Source: Carideicomes alvinocaridis
GTDB lineage: Bacteria; Pseudomonadota; Alphaproteobacteria; Rhodobacterales; Rhodobacteraceae
DNA: 64,000 nt
Direction of reading: 5' to 3'
NCBI GenBank assembly: GCA_005473895.2
Contig: SRJI02000022.1
Location: 1 to 64,000, forward strand
Shown piece by piece: positions 29,713 through 41,244 of the stretch. How positions within the stretch are numbered: the stretch's first letter is position 1; each line of letters starts with the position of its first letter. The notes below the pieces were generated by a model, which ran no database searches, was not told the DNA's origin, and worked only from the letters and a program-made list of their open reading frames with translations. The position numbers and the translations under genes were made by a program.

Positions 29713-32148
29713 TTACCCGTTCATCCAATCCTCCAGCGCCTCCACGACCTTGCCGCTGATCCCCTTGGGTTTCACCCGGCTCAGCGGGCAGGGGCGCGAC
29801 AGCCGGTCCTCCATGTCGGACATGCGGAAGCCGTTGGGCTTGTCCAGCTCGGCCAGCTCGTCCCAGCTCAGCGGGACGGCCACGGGCGCGCCGGGCCGGG
29901 CGCGCAGCGAATAGGGCGCGATGGCGGTGGCGGATTTCTCGTTCCGCAGCCAGTCGAGGAAGATGCGCCCCTTGCGCTTCTGCTTGGACATGGTGGCGGT
30001 GTAGCGGTCGGGATAGCGCTCGGCCAGCGCGGTCGACAGGGTCTGCGCGAAGGTCTTGACCGTGTCCCAGCCAGCTGTCCGGCGCAGCGGCACGATGACA
30101 TGCACGCCCTTCCCGCCGGTCGCCATGGGCACCGAGGGCAGGCCGATATCCGACAGCAGCTCTCGCATCTCTTCCGCCGCCGCCTTCACCTTGTCAAAGC
30201 CCAGCCCCTCGTCCGGGTCGAGGTCGAAGACCATGCGGTCGGGCCGGTCCAGCTTGTCCCGCGCGGCGCCCCAGACGTGGAATTCCATGCTGCCCATCTG
30301 CACTGCGCCGAGGATCGACTCGCGGCCGGCGAGGTACATGTAATCCTCCTTCTTGCCGCCCTTCTCCTCGATCGGCACCCGGCCGAGCGCCTCGGGAAAG
30401 CCCTTGCCCGCATGGCGCTGGAAAAAGCATTCGCCCTCGATCCCCTCGGGGCAGCGCAGAAGCGACACGGGATGATCCTCGCAGGTCTCGAGCATGCGGT
30501 CCGCCACCTTGTCGAAATGCCGGGCGACGTCGCCCTTGGTCACCTTGTCTTTCGGATAGACCACCCGGTCGGGATGCGAGATGCGCACGCCCCCCACCTC
30601 GGCGTCGTCGCCGCTGTCCACCTTTGCCTCGCTCATGGCGCTGACCTCCCTGGCATCCTTGTCCTCGCGCAGCCCGTGATAGACCGGGTGGCGCAGGTGT
30701 CCGTCCGCGGTGAATTCCGTATAGGCGACTTCGGCCACCAGCTCCGGCGTGACCCACTGAGCGCCCTTCGCCTCGGAAGGCAGGTCGCCGGAGAACGGAG
30801 AGGTCTTGCGCGCGCGGGCCTTCAGCAGCGCGGACAGCTCGTCGAAATCGTCCTGGTCGTAGCCGGTGCCGACGCGGCCGCGATAGACCAGCTCGCCCCC
30901 CTCGTAGGACCCGAGCAGCAGCGAGGAGAAGGGCCGCCCGCGCTTGTCGCTCTTCGACCAGCCGGCGATCACGAATTCCGCCCGGCGCACGCATTTCGTC
31001 TTGAGCCAGGCGCGGCTGCGGCGGCCGGAATAGCAACTGTCGGCCCGTTTCGACACGATGCCCTCTGCGCCGGCCTTGCACATCGCCTCCAGCACCTCGG
31101 CCGCGTCCCCTTCGATGAAGGGGCTGAGCCGGATCGTGCCGCGCGCCGGCTGGCCCTTGAGCGCGGTCTCCAGCGCCTCGCGCCGCTCGGTCAGGGGCTT
31201 GTCGGCCAGGTCCTTGCCGTCGAGATGCAGGCAGTCGAAGGCGTAGAAGGTCAGGGGATCCCCCGACTTCAGAGCGCTTTGGAGAGTGGAGAAATCCCCG
31301 CCGCCGGGGCCGGCGATCACCTCGCCGTCGATCAGCGCGGCATCCACCTTGAGCGACAGTGCCGCCTGTTCCAGCGCGCCGAAGCGGTCGGTCCAGTCCT
31401 TGCCGTTGCGGGTGTAGAACCGGACGCCGCCCTTGCCGAGCGCGACGAGGCAGCGATAGCCGTCGAACTTCGCCTCGTGGCGCCAGTCGTCGCCCTCGGG
31501 CGGCTCGTCCACCAGCGTGGCGAGTTCGACCTTGCGGAACCGGGGCAGGGGCTTGTCATGCGCCTTGGGCGTCTCCGCGGGCTTGTCGGCCGCGATGGCG
31601 CGCATCGTCCGCCCCGTGGTCACCGAATTCTTGTAGCGGTTCAGCAACGCGTCGGCACTGCGGCCCGCATGGTCGTCGCGTTCCTTGATCAGCAGCCAGT
31701 TCTCGCGCTTTTCCTTGCCGCGCATGCGGACCAGCGTCCAGCCGCCCTCCATCCGGGCGCCATGCAGGCGGAAATGCAGCTTGCCCTGCTTCAGCCCTTC
31801 CTCCGGGTCGTGCAGCGGCTCCCACCAGCCCTGGTCCCACAGCATCACGGTGCCGCCGCCATATTCCTTCTCCGGGATCGTCCCCTCGAAATCGCCGTAG
31901 GCGACGGGGTGATCCTCCGTCCGCACGGCGAGGCGTTTCTCTCCGGGATCTGTCGAGGGTCCTTTCGTCACAGCCCAGGACCAGAGCACGCCGCCGAATT
32001 CCAGCCGGAAATCGTAATGCAGCCGCGAGGCGTCGTGCTTCTGAACCACGAAGGACAGCCGTTCGCCGCCCGCCTCCACCAGCTCTGCCGCGGGCTCGGA
32101 GGTGGAGGTGAAATCACGCTTCTTGGCATAGGTGTCGAGTGAACTCAT
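29713..32148 (-). CDS. ligD: ATP-dependent DNA ligase LigD (phosphoesterase-ligase-polymerase)
   Basis: Multidomain enzyme of bacterial non-homologous end joining, 811 residues. The order is 3'-phosphoesterase (residues ~1-170, with FVVQKHDASRLHYDFRLE), ATP-dependent ligase (~200-520, nucleotidyl lysine K227 in EAKFDGYR) and a C-terminal PrimPol-type polymerase (~540-811, with RMVFDLDPDEG carrying the metal-binding aspartates). This is the same order as in Pseudomonas LigD. It processes and seals ends bridged by Ku. The start overlaps the ku stop by 4 bp (ATGA), so the two are coupled. Confidence 0.96.
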   Translation of the reverse strand: MSSLDTYAKKRDFTSTSEPAAELVEAGGERLSFVVQKHDASRLHYDFRLEFGGVLWSWAVTKGPSTDPGEKRLAVRTEDHPVAYGDFEGTIPEKEYGGGTVMLWDQGWWEPLHDPEEGLKQGKLHFRLHGARMEGGWTLVRMRGKEKRENWLLIKERDDHAGRSADALLNRYKNSVTTGRTMRAIAADKPAETPKAHDKPLPRFRKVELATLVDEPPEGDDWRHEAKFDGYRCLVALGKGGVRFYTRNGKDWTDRFGALEQAALSLKVDAALIDGEVIAGPGGGDFSTLQSALKSGDPLTFYAFDCLHLDGKDLADKPLTERREALETALKGQPARGTIRLSPFIEGDAAEVLEAMCKAGAEGIVSKRADSCYSGRRSRAWLKTKCVRRAEFVIAGWSKSDKRGRPFSSLLLGSYEGGELVYRGRVGTGYDQDDFDELSALLKARARKTSPFSGDLPSEAKGAQWVTPELVAEVAYTEFTADGHLRHPVYHGLREDKDAREVSAMSEAKVDSGDDAEVGGVRISHPDRVVYPKDKVTKGDVARHFDKVADRMLETCEDHPVSLLRCPEGIEGECFFQRHAGKGFPEALGRVPIEEKGGKKEDYMYLAGRESILGAVQMGSMEFHVWGAARDKLDRPDRMVFDLDPDEGLGFDKVKAAAEEMRELLSDIGLPSVPMATGGKGVHVIVPLRRTAGWDTVKTFAQTLSTALAERYPDRYTATMSKQKRKGRIFLDWLRNEKSATAIAPYSLRARPGAPVAVPLSWDELAELDKPNGFRMSDMEDRLSRPCPLSRVKPKGISGKVVEALEDWMNG

Positions 32149-33086
32149 GACGCTTTCTTCCTTCTGCCGGACCCGGACTTGGACGACTCGCCGGACTTGG
32201 CGCTGCCGGAGGATTTCGAGGAGGAGGATTTGGCGGAGGATTTGGACCCGGTGGATTTGCGCGAGGAGGAGGCGCCCTTGCCCTTGGCGGACTTGCCGTC
32301 GTTCAGGCTTTTCTTCAGGGCGTCCATCAGGTCCACGACATTGCCGTCGCTGCGGCCGCTGCTCTCGTCGTCGGAGGCCTTGGAGCGCGGCGTCTTCTTC
32401 GACTTGCTCTTGGCTTCGATCAGCTCTGACAGGGCGGCCGCGTAATGATCCTCGAAGGCGGAGGCGTCGAACGGCGCCGTCTTCTTCTCGATCAGCTGCG
32501 TGGCCACCTCGAGCAGATCGTCGTCGGTCGCCTCGTCCTCGATGGAGGAGAACAGCGGATCGGCGTCGCGGATGTCCTCCTCGTAATGCAGCGTCTCCAT
32601 CAGCAGCCCGTCGCCGCAGGGCCGGATGGCGCAGAGATATTCCTTGCCGCGCATGGTCAGCTGGCCCAGCCCGGTCTTCTTGGCCTGGCGCAGCGCGTCG
32701 CGGACCACGCGATAGGCATCCTCGGCCAGGTCGTCCTGCGGCACGATGTAATAGGGCCGGTCAAACCAGATCGGCGCGATCTCGGTGGCACCGACGAATT
32801 GCACCAGTTCCAGCGTCTTCTTGGTCTCGAGCTTGATGGCGTCGATCTCGTCCGGCTCCAGCAGGATGTATTCGCCGTCCCCGGTCTCGTAGCCCTTGAG
32901 GATGTCGTCGCTGTCGACGGGGCCGACGCCCGGCACCGTCTTCTGGTAGCGCACCGGCTTGCCCGAGGGGCCGTGGATCTGGCGGAAGGAAATGCGCGAG
33001 CCGGACTTGCGCGCCGAGTGAATCTCCACCGGGATGGAAACGAGCGAAAGCCGGATCTGCCCTTTCCAGATTGCGCGTGACGCCAT
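32145..33086 (-). CDS. ku: Ku protein, bacterial NHEJ end-binding factor
   Basis: Homodimeric DNA-end-binding ring protein, 313 residues. The core Ku domain spans residues ~1-255, opening MASRAIWKGQIRLSLVSIPVEI and including the conserved GYETGDGEYILLEPDEI and VGATEIAPIWFDRPYYIVP. The last ~60 residues are a low-complexity Ser/Lys/Gly tail ending GRRKKAS, resembling basic Ku tails known to modulate DNA binding and LigD contact. The ATG at 33084-33086 is the conserved start; the open frame further upstream is not coding. Confidence 0.95.
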   Translation of the reverse strand: MASRAIWKGQIRLSLVSIPVEIHSARKSGSRISFRQIHGPSGKPVRYQKTVPGVGPVDSDDILKGYETGDGEYILLEPDEIDAIKLETKKTLELVQFVGATEIAPIWFDRPYYIVPQDDLAEDAYRVVRDALRQAKKTGLGQLTMRGKEYLCAIRPCGDGLLMETLHYEEDIRDADPLFSSIEDEATDDDLLEVATQLIEKKTAPFDASAFEDHYAAALSELIEAKSKSKKTPRSKASDDESSGRSDGNVVDLMDALKKSLNDGKSAKGKGASSSRKSTGSKSSAKSSSSKSSGSAKSGESSKSGSGRRKKAS

Positions 33087-33184
33087 GGGAACCCCCGTTG
33101 CGGCTGTGTCACTTGCACAACGCGAAAGGGAGCAAAGGGTTTCGGGGGCGGCCGCGGCGCGTGCCGGACCGCCCCGGGCAGCGA

Positions 33185-34798
33185 TCAGTCGCGCAGGCGG
33201 AAGCGCTGGATCTTGCCGGTCTCGGTCTTGGGCAGCGCGGTGACGAAGCTGACCCGCCGGGGATACTTGTAGGGCGCGATGGTGGCCTTCACGAAGTCCT
33301 GCAGTGTCTTCACCATCAGGTCGGAGCCCTCGTGCCCCTCCTTCAGCACCACGTGGGCCCAGACGACGGAACCGCGCTCCTCGTCCGGCGCTCCCACCAC
33401 GGCGCATTCCTGCACCGCCTCGTGCGCCAGCAGCGCGGCCTCCACCTCGGGCCCCGCGATGTTGTAGCCGGAGGACACGATCATGTCGTCGGAGCGGGCG
33501 GCGAAATGCAGGTAGCCGTCCTCGTCCATGGTGAAGCTGTCGCCGGTCAGGTTCCAGCCGTTCTGCACGTAATCCGCCTGCCGCTCGTCGTTGAGGTAGC
33601 GGCAGCCGGTGGGTCCGCGGACCGCAAGCTTGCCGACCTCGCCGCGCGGCAGCTCTTCGCCGTCCTCGCTCACGATCCGGGCCTCGTAGCCGGTCACGGG
33701 CCGGCCGGTGCAGGCCGGGCGGTGGTCGTCGAAGCGGTTGGTGACGAAGATATGCAGCATCTCGGTCGATCCGATCCCGTCGAGCATCGGCTTGCCGGTC
33801 TGGCGCTTCCAATCCTCGTAGACCGGCGCGGGCAGGGTTTCCCCGGCCGAGACCGCGGCGCGCAGCGACGACAGATCCGCGCCTTCCTTCATCGCCGTCA
33901 GCATGACGCGGTAGGCGGTGGGCGCGGTAAAGCAGACCGTGGCGCGATGCTGCTCGATGATCTCGATCATGTTGGGCGGGCTGGCATTCTCCAGCAGCAC
34001 CGCCGTGGCGCCAAAGCGCAGCGGGAAGACCGCGAGACCGCCCAGCCCGAAGGTGAAGGCGAGGGGCGGCGAGCCGACGAAGGTGTCCTCGGGCGTGACG
34101 TTGAGGACTTCCTTCGCGTAGCCGTCGGCGATGATCAGGATGTCGCGGTGAAAGTGCATCGTGGCCTTGGGCACGCCGGTCGTGCCCGAGGTGAAGCCCA
34201 GCAGCGCCACGTCGTCGCGCCCGGTCTTCACCGCCTCGAAGGTCACCGGCTTGGCGAGCGCGGCGCGGTCGAGCTCCGCATCGTGGTTGGCGGTGCCATC
34301 GAAGCCCACCACCGTCTTCAGATGCGCGCTGCCCTTGGCGCAGCTCACCATCTCGTCCATCAGCCGGGTGTCGCACAGCGCATGGGTGATCTCGGCCTTG
34401 TCGACGATCTTGGTCAGCTCGCCGGCGCGCAGCATCGGCATGGTGTTCACCACTACCGCGCCGGCCTTGGTCGCCGCCAGCCAGCAGGCCACCATGGCGG
34501 GGTTGTTGGCAGAGCGGATCAGGACGCGATTCCCGGGCTTTACGCCGTAATCCTCGACCAGCGTGCGGGCCAGCCGGTTGGTCCAGTCGCTCAGTTCCTT
34601 GTAGGTGCGCGACCGGCCGTTGCCGATCAGCGCGATATGGTCGCCGAGGCCCTGTTCGACCAGCCTGTCGGTCAACTCCACCCCGATGTTCAGGTGGTCG
34701 GGATAGTCGAAACCGTCGAGCAGGAAGTCGGGCCATTGATCCTCGGGCGGCAGGTTGTCGCGCGCGAAGGTGTCCGTGTGTCCTGTTGGTCCAAGCAT
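33185..34798 (-). CDS. Aryl-CoA ligase, 2-aminobenzoate-CoA ligase type
   Basis: AMP-forming acid-CoA ligase of 537 residues, benzoate-CoA ligase family. It has the P-loop FTSGTTGVPKATMHFHRD near residues 190-210, GIGSTEMLHIFVTNR (adenylate motif; Met-Leu-His is common in aryl-CoA ligases), LTGDSFTMDEDGY, and the catalytic lysine in LPKTETGKIQRFRLRD. It is the last gene of a six-gene operon with a 2-aminobenzoyl-CoA monooxygenase/reductase homologue, so the likely reaction is 2-aminobenzoate plus CoA to 2-aminobenzoyl-CoA. Salicylate or benzoate are alternatives. Confidence 0.85.
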   Translation of the reverse strand: MLGPTGHTDTFARDNLPPEDQWPDFLLDGFDYPDHLNIGVELTDRLVEQGLGDHIALIGNGRSRTYKELSDWTNRLARTLVEDYGVKPGNRVLIRSANNPAMVACWLAATKAGAVVVNTMPMLRAGELTKIVDKAEITHALCDTRLMDEMVSCAKGSAHLKTVVGFDGTANHDAELDRAALAKPVTFEAVKTGRDDVALLGFTSGTTGVPKATMHFHRDILIIADGYAKEVLNVTPEDTFVGSPPLAFTFGLGGLAVFPLRFGATAVLLENASPPNMIEIIEQHRATVCFTAPTAYRVMLTAMKEGADLSSLRAAVSAGETLPAPVYEDWKRQTGKPMLDGIGSTEMLHIFVTNRFDDHRPACTGRPVTGYEARIVSEDGEELPRGEVGKLAVRGPTGCRYLNDERQADYVQNGWNLTGDSFTMDEDGYLHFAARSDDMIVSSGYNIAGPEVEAALLAHEAVQECAVVGAPDEERGSVVWAHVVLKEGHEGSDLMVKTLQDFVKATIAPYKYPRRVSFVTALPKTETGKIQRFRLRD

Positions 34799-34817
34799 TT
34801 GTTTTCCTTGCTCCTTG

Positions 34818-35954
34818 TCAGGCCATCGCCTGCCGGGCGATGACGACCTTCTGCACGTCGCTGGCGCCTTCGTAGATGCGCAGCGCGCGGATCTCGCGGT
34901 AGAGGCTTTCCATGATGCCACCCTTGCGCACGCCGTCGCCGCCATGCAGCTGGACGCCCGCATCGATGACCTGCTGTGCCATCTCCGTGGCGTGCAGCTT
35001 GGCCATGGCGGCTTCGCGGGTGACGCGGGGGGCGCCCATGTCTTTGGTCCAGGCGGCGCGGTAGACCAGCAGCGCCGAGGCATCGACGCCCAGAGCCATG
35101 TCCGCGATATGGCCCTGCACCATCTGCAGATCGCCGAGGGGCGCGCCGAAAAGCTCGCGATCCCGGACCCTTGCAAGGCTTTCCTCGAGCGCGCGGCGGG
35201 CAAAGCCGAGCGCCGCGGCCCCCACGGAAGAGCGGAAGATGTCGAGCACCGACATGGCGATGCGGAAACCCGCGCCGGCCTCGCCGATCAGCGCGTCGCC
35301 GGGCAGCCGCATGTCGTCGAAGCGCAGCGTGGCCAGCGGGTGCGGGGCCACCACGTCGATCCGCTCCGCGATCTCCAGTCCCGGCGTGTCGGCGGGCACG
35401 AGAAAGGCCGACAGCCCCTTGGCCCCCGGCGCCTCGCCGGTGCGGGCGAAGAGCACGTAAAGATCGGCGATCCCGCCATTGGAAATCCACGTCTTTTCGC
35501 CGTTCACCACCCAGCCGTCGCCGTCCCGACGCGCCGCGGTGGTCATGTTCGCCACGTCCGAACCCGAGGCGGCCTCGGAAAGCGCGAAGGCCGACAGCGC
35601 CCGGCCGTCCCGCGTGCGCTCCAGCCATTCGCGCTGAGAGGGTGTGCCGAAGAGCGAAACCGCCCCCATTCCAAGACCTTGCATGGCAAAGCTGAAGTCG
35701 GCCAGCCCGTCATGCCGTGCCAGCGTCTCGCGGATCAGGCAGAGGGAGCGGACATCCAGCGTCTCGCCTTCGCCCGCGCCCGAGTGGCGCAGGAAACCCG
35801 CCTTGCCGAGGTCCGCCACCAGCCCGCGGCAGGCGGCGTCCACGTCCGAATGGTCCGCCGGAAGGTTCGCGCGGCACCAGCCCTCCAGCTCTTCGGCCAG
35901 GGCCCGGTGGCGATCCTCGAAGAAGGGCCAGTCGAGAAAGGAACGGTCGGCCAT
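34818..35954 (-). CDS. Acyl-CoA dehydrogenase
   Basis: FAD-dependent acyl-CoA dehydrogenase of 378 residues, usual length. Signatures are [14 protein letters not shown] (FAD contact), [17 protein letters not shown], the helical C-terminal domain with [23 protein letters not shown], and the probable catalytic glutamate in [13 protein letters not shown]. It sits between the hydratase (1 bp away) and the CoA ligase in the aryl-CoA operon, so it probably oxidises an alicyclic CoA thioester made after ring reduction. Substrate is inferred from context. Confidence 0.88.
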   Translation of the reverse strand: MADRSFLDWPFFEDRHRALAEELEGWCRANLPADHSDVDAACRGLVADLGKAGFLRHSGAGEGETLDVRSLCLIRETLARHDGLADFSFAMQGLGMGAVSLFGTPSQREWLERTRDGRALSAFALSEAASGSDVANMTTAARRDGDGWVVNGEKTWISNGGIADLYVLFARTGEAPGAKGLSAFLVPADTPGLEIAERIDVVAPHPLATLRFDDMRLPGDALIGEAGAGFRIAMSVLDIFRSSVGAAALGFARRALEESLARVRDRELFGAPLGDLQMVQGHIADMALGVDASALLVYRAAWTKDMGAPRVTREAAMAKLHATEMAQQVIDAGVQLHGGDGVRKGGIMESLYREIRALRIYEGASDVQKVVIARQAMA

Positions 35955-35955
35955 C

Positions 35956-36768
35956 TCAATTCCCCTCGAAGACGGGTTTTTCCTTGGCCACGAAGGCCCG
36001 GTAGGCGCGTTCGAAATCCGCGGTCTGCATGCAGATCGCCTGTGCCTGCGCCTCGGATTCGATCGCCTGGTCGAGGCTCATGTTCCATTCCTGGTTCAGC
36101 TGAGTCTTGGTGATCCCGTTGGCGAAGGTCGGGCCCGACGCGATCCGCTGCGCGAGCTTCATGGCCTCGGCTTCCAGCGCATCCGCATCGTGCAGCGCGT
36201 TCCAGTAGCCCCAGGCAAGGCCCTCCTCGGCATTCATGGCGCGCCCAGTATACAGCAGCTCCGACGCGCGGCCTTGGCCGATGATCCGGGGCAGCATGGC
36301 GCAGGCCCCCATGTCGCATCCGGCCAGCCCCACCTTGTTGAAGAGGAAGGCGCATTTCGCCTCGGGCGTCGCCAGCCGCAGGTCGGAGGCCATGGTGATG
36401 ATCGCGCCCGCGCCCACGGCCACGCCGTCCACCGCGGCGATCACCGGCTTGGTGCAATGAAGCATCGCCTTGACCAGATCGCCGGTCATGCGGGTGAAGG
36501 CCAGCAGCTCCTTCATCTCCATCGCCACCAGCGGGCCGATGATGTCATGCACGTCGCCGCCGGAGGAGAAGTTGCCGCCGTTCGGGGCAAAGATCACCAC
36601 GTCGATGTCCTCGGCATAGGGCAGCGCGCGGAAGGTGTCGCGCAGCTCGGCGTAGCTGTCGAAGGTCAGCGGGTTCTTGCGGTCGGGGCGGTTCAGCCGG
36701 ATCGTCGCGATCCCGTCCTTGGCGCTCCACTCGAAATGCTTGGGCGTCAGCCCGGCCATCTTGGTCAT
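35956..36768 (-). CDS. Enoyl-CoA hydratase/isomerase family protein (non-canonical active site)
   Basis: Crotonase-fold protein of 270 residues, with oxyanion-hole segments [14 protein letters not shown] and [23 protein letters not shown]. At the position where hydratases usually carry the first catalytic glutamate (a PE motif) it reads [15 protein letters not shown], with Asn and Asp replacing the expected acidic residues. That suggests a hydrolase, isomerase or ring-opening role rather than plain hydration. Its start overlaps the MarR stop by 4 bp. In this operon it should act on a cyclic or recently opened CoA thioester. Confidence 0.85.
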   Translation of the reverse strand: MTKMAGLTPKHFEWSAKDGIATIRLNRPDRKNPLTFDSYAELRDTFRALPYAEDIDVVIFAPNGGNFSSGGDVHDIIGPLVAMEMKELLAFTRMTGDLVKAMLHCTKPVIAAVDGVAVGAGAIITMASDLRLATPEAKCAFLFNKVGLAGCDMGACAMLPRIIGQGRASELLYTGRAMNAEEGLAWGYWNALHDADALEAEAMKLAQRIASGPTFANGITKTQLNQEWNMSLDQAIESEAQAQAICMQTADFERAYRAFVAKEKPVFEGN

Positions 36769-37214
36769 TTGTCCTCCTCGATCTTTTCCAGCAGGGCGAT
36801 CAGCGAGTCCAGCTCGCCGCCGCGCAGGGCGGCCAGCTCATCGCTCACCCATGTTTCATGCGCGCCCGCGATCTCCGTGAACTGGGCGCGGCCGGCCTCC
36901 GTCAGCCGCACCCGCATGGCGCGGCGGTCGCCGTCCACCGCGGCGCGTTCGACCAGCCCGTCGGTCACCAGCCGGTCGACGATGCCCGTGACATTGCCGT
37001 TGGAAACCATCAGCTGCGCGGAAAGCTGGCTCATCCGCAGCCCGTCGGGTTCGCGGTAGAGCGCGGCCAGCACGTCGAACCGGGGCAGGGTGGTGTCGTA
37101 GCCCTGCCGCAGCTTGTCCCTCAGAGAGGCCTCGATCAGCCGCTGGGTGCGCAGCAGCCGCAGCCAGACGCGCAGGCGCTGCTTGGACTCGGTCTTGGGC
37201 ACGGACATGTTCAC
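36765..37214 (-). CDS. MarR-family regulator within the aryl-CoA operon
   Basis: Winged-helix regulator of 149 residues. The recognition helix region is [31 protein letters not shown], and the wing is [16 protein letters not shown]. The start may be the first Met at 37214 or Met3 at 37208. Embedded in the operon by 4 bp overlaps with the SDR and hydratase genes. MarR regulators of aromatic pathways usually respond to aryl-CoA intermediates; the overlapping palindromes at 40324-40364 upstream of the operon are its likely operator. Confidence 0.87.
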   Translation of the reverse strand: MNMSVPKTESKQRLRVWLRLLRTQRLIEASLRDKLRQGYDTTLPRFDVLAALYREPDGLRMSQLSAQLMVSNGNVTGIVDRLVTDGLVERAAVDGDRRAMRVRLTEAGRAQFTEIAGAHETWVSDELAALRGGELDSLIALLEKIEEDK

Positions 37215-37968
37215 GTTTCACCTCCCGATATGGAAATGGCCTGGCCGGTGACGCCTTCGGATCCTTCGGCACAGAGCCACAGGGCGGCGGCGGTCACTTC
37301 GCCGGGCTGGATGAGCCGGTGTTGCGGGCTGATGGATTCCAGCTGTGCCCGGGCCTTGGCGGCGTCCATCCCTGTCTTCTCGGTGATGTTGGCGACCGAG
37401 CGTTCGGTCATCTCCGTGTCCAGGAAACCGGGGCAGAGCGCGTTGACGGTGATGCCCTTGCGCGCCTGTTCCAGCGCGGCGGAGCGGACGAGGCCGACGA
37501 CCCCGTGCTTCGCGGCCGAATAGGCGGAGGTATAGGCATAGCCCTTGATCCCCGCGGTGGAGGCCACGGCGATCAGCCGCCCCCATTCCGCGCCCTTCAG
37601 CCGCGCGGCGGCCTCGCGGAAGGTGAAGAAGACGCCGGTCAGGTTCACGGCCAGCATCTGGTGCCAGTCCTCGGTGCCGGTCCGCGCGAGCGGCGCGCTC
37701 ATCGAGGCGCCGGCATTGGCTATGACGATTTCGGGAGTCGCCCCCGCCTCGGCCACCCTGTCGAACATGGCGCGCACCTGCGCCTCGTCTGTGACATCGG
37801 CCGTGACGGGGTGGATGGCCTCGTGACCCGCCGCCACCTGCTCCAGCGGCTCGGCCCGGCGGCCGGCGATCCAGACCTGCGCGCCCCGTGCGGCGAAGCC
37901 TCGGGCGAGGTCGGCGCCCAGCCCCGTGCCCCCGCCGGTGATGAGTGCCGTCCTGCCCGCCAGATCGC

Positions 37969-37972
<4 letters not shown>
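37211..37972 (-). CDS. Short-chain dehydrogenase/reductase
   Basis: Classical SDR of 253 residues. The cofactor motif is [24 protein letters not shown] near residue 88 is the NNAG-type motif, catalytic Ser lies in [14 protein letters not shown], and the YxxxK is YSAAKH. The Arg in the cofactor loop ([10 protein letters not shown]) may favour NADP(H). Located between the monooxygenase/reductase and MarR genes with 4 bp overlaps on both sides. A 3-hydroxyacyl-CoA dehydrogenase or ketoreductase step on the alicyclic CoA intermediate is likely. Confidence 0.87.
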
Positions 37973-40260
<2,288 letters not shown>

Positions 40261-40323
40261 GGTGATTGTCCCCATGCCAATTCGTGCCGTCGTCGGGGAT
40301 CAGGTTCGCACCGCCGCGAATTC

Positions 40324-40364
40324 ATTTCAAGCCTAAAAGTTCATGCTTGAAATATTTAGGCATG
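40324..40364. promoter_or_regulatory. Overlapping palindromes between abmA and ridA
   Basis: ATTTCAAGC (40324-40332) and GCTTGAAAT (40345-40353) are 9 bp perfect inverted arms with a 12 bp spacer. Overlapping this, 40342-40364 forms a 23 bp near-palindrome, CATGC...AAATATTT...GCATG, centred on the AT-rich core. The site lies 64 bp upstream of abmA and 42 bp upstream of ridA. It is the obvious candidate operator for the MarR protein encoded in the operon. Confidence 0.65.
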
Positions 40365-40405
40365 TAGGTCATGTTGACCCCCGATCATACGGAGGACGAC
40401 AGCAG

Positions 40406-40813
40406 ATGACATGCATCGCGGTGAACCCGCAGGGGTGGAAGAAGGCCAAGGGCTATTCCAACGGCATGATGGCCGAGGGAAAGACGCTGTTCATCGGCGG
40501 TCAGATCGGCTGGAATGCGGATCAGGTCTTCGAGGTTCACGATTTCGTTGGACAGACTCGGCAGGCGCTGCTGAATATCCGTGCGGTGGTGGAAGAGGCC
40601 GGCGGCAGCGTCGCCGACATCTCCCGCCTGACCTGGTACGTGATCGACAAGCAGGCCTACCTGGACTGCCAGTCGGAGCTGGGGGCGGCCTACCGCGAGG
40701 TGATGGGCTACCACTTCCCGGCGATGACGCTGGTGATCGTCGCGGGGCTGGTGGAGGACGAAGCGCAGGTGGAGATCGAGGCGACGGCCGTTCTGACCGA
40801 CGCCGGGGAATGA
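40406..40813 (+). CDS. RidA-family (YjgF/YER057c/UK114) protein
   Basis: Small trimeric-type protein of 135 residues from the reactive-intermediate deaminase family, with LFIGGQIGWNADQVFEVHDFVGQTRQALLNI and a C-terminal VEIEATAVL. The conserved arginine of canonical RidA proteins, usually before the last strand, is not evident, so it may belong to a divergent Rid subgroup. The ATG at 40406 follows GGAGGA at 40391. It is divergent from the aminobenzoyl-CoA operon across a shared operator region. Hydrolysis of an enamine/imine formed from the amino-substituted ring intermediate is a sensible inference. Confidence 0.87.
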   Translation: MTCIAVNPQGWKKAKGYSNGMMAEGKTLFIGGQIGWNADQVFEVHDFVGQTRQALLNIRAVVEEAGGSVADISRLTWYVIDKQAYLDCQSELGAAYREVMGYHFPAMTLVIVAGLVEDEAQVEIEATAVLTDAGE

Positions 40814-41244
40814 CCTCCTGCTCGCAGGGAATGTCGTAGGGGGCGGTACCCGACCGCGCGGACAGGGATGCGTTCGCGGTTGGGGCGGCCGGGTGCCGCC
40901 CATCCTGTGACAGAGACGGCCCTGCAGGTTTTCAGGTGGTGCCCCGTGTCCCCCGGTCATCGTCGGGCCCGCGCCTGTGCCATCCGCAGGGGCAGGTGCC
41001 CGGCGCGCGCAGGGTCAGCCCCCTTCGAACGCCCTGAGCCTGCCTGAGCCCCGCCACCACGGAGTCTGCCGGCACGGCACCGGAGCGGTGCGCGGCACGA
41101 AAGCCCCCTGCTTCTTCTGACCATAAATATCCCGGGGAGCGCGAGGGGCTGGCCCCTCGCTCCCGCAGCTTCAGCTCGCGCGACGCCCGGCAGAGGCACC
41201 TCCCGCCCGAAGACGCGGAGCACCCCCGCACCCGGCCGCGCGCG
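40814..41244. other. Intergenic region with a GC-rich hairpin
   Basis: No coding sequence is supported in this 431 bp gap; open frames here have no start context or recognisable product. One element stands out: GGGAGCG-CG-AGGGGC (41135-41149) pairs with GCCCCTCGCTCCC (41152-41164), next to ATAAATATCCCGG. On the minus strand this hairpin followed by GATATTTATGG lies about 80 bp after the livF stop and may end or stabilise that mRNA. Confidence 0.5.
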
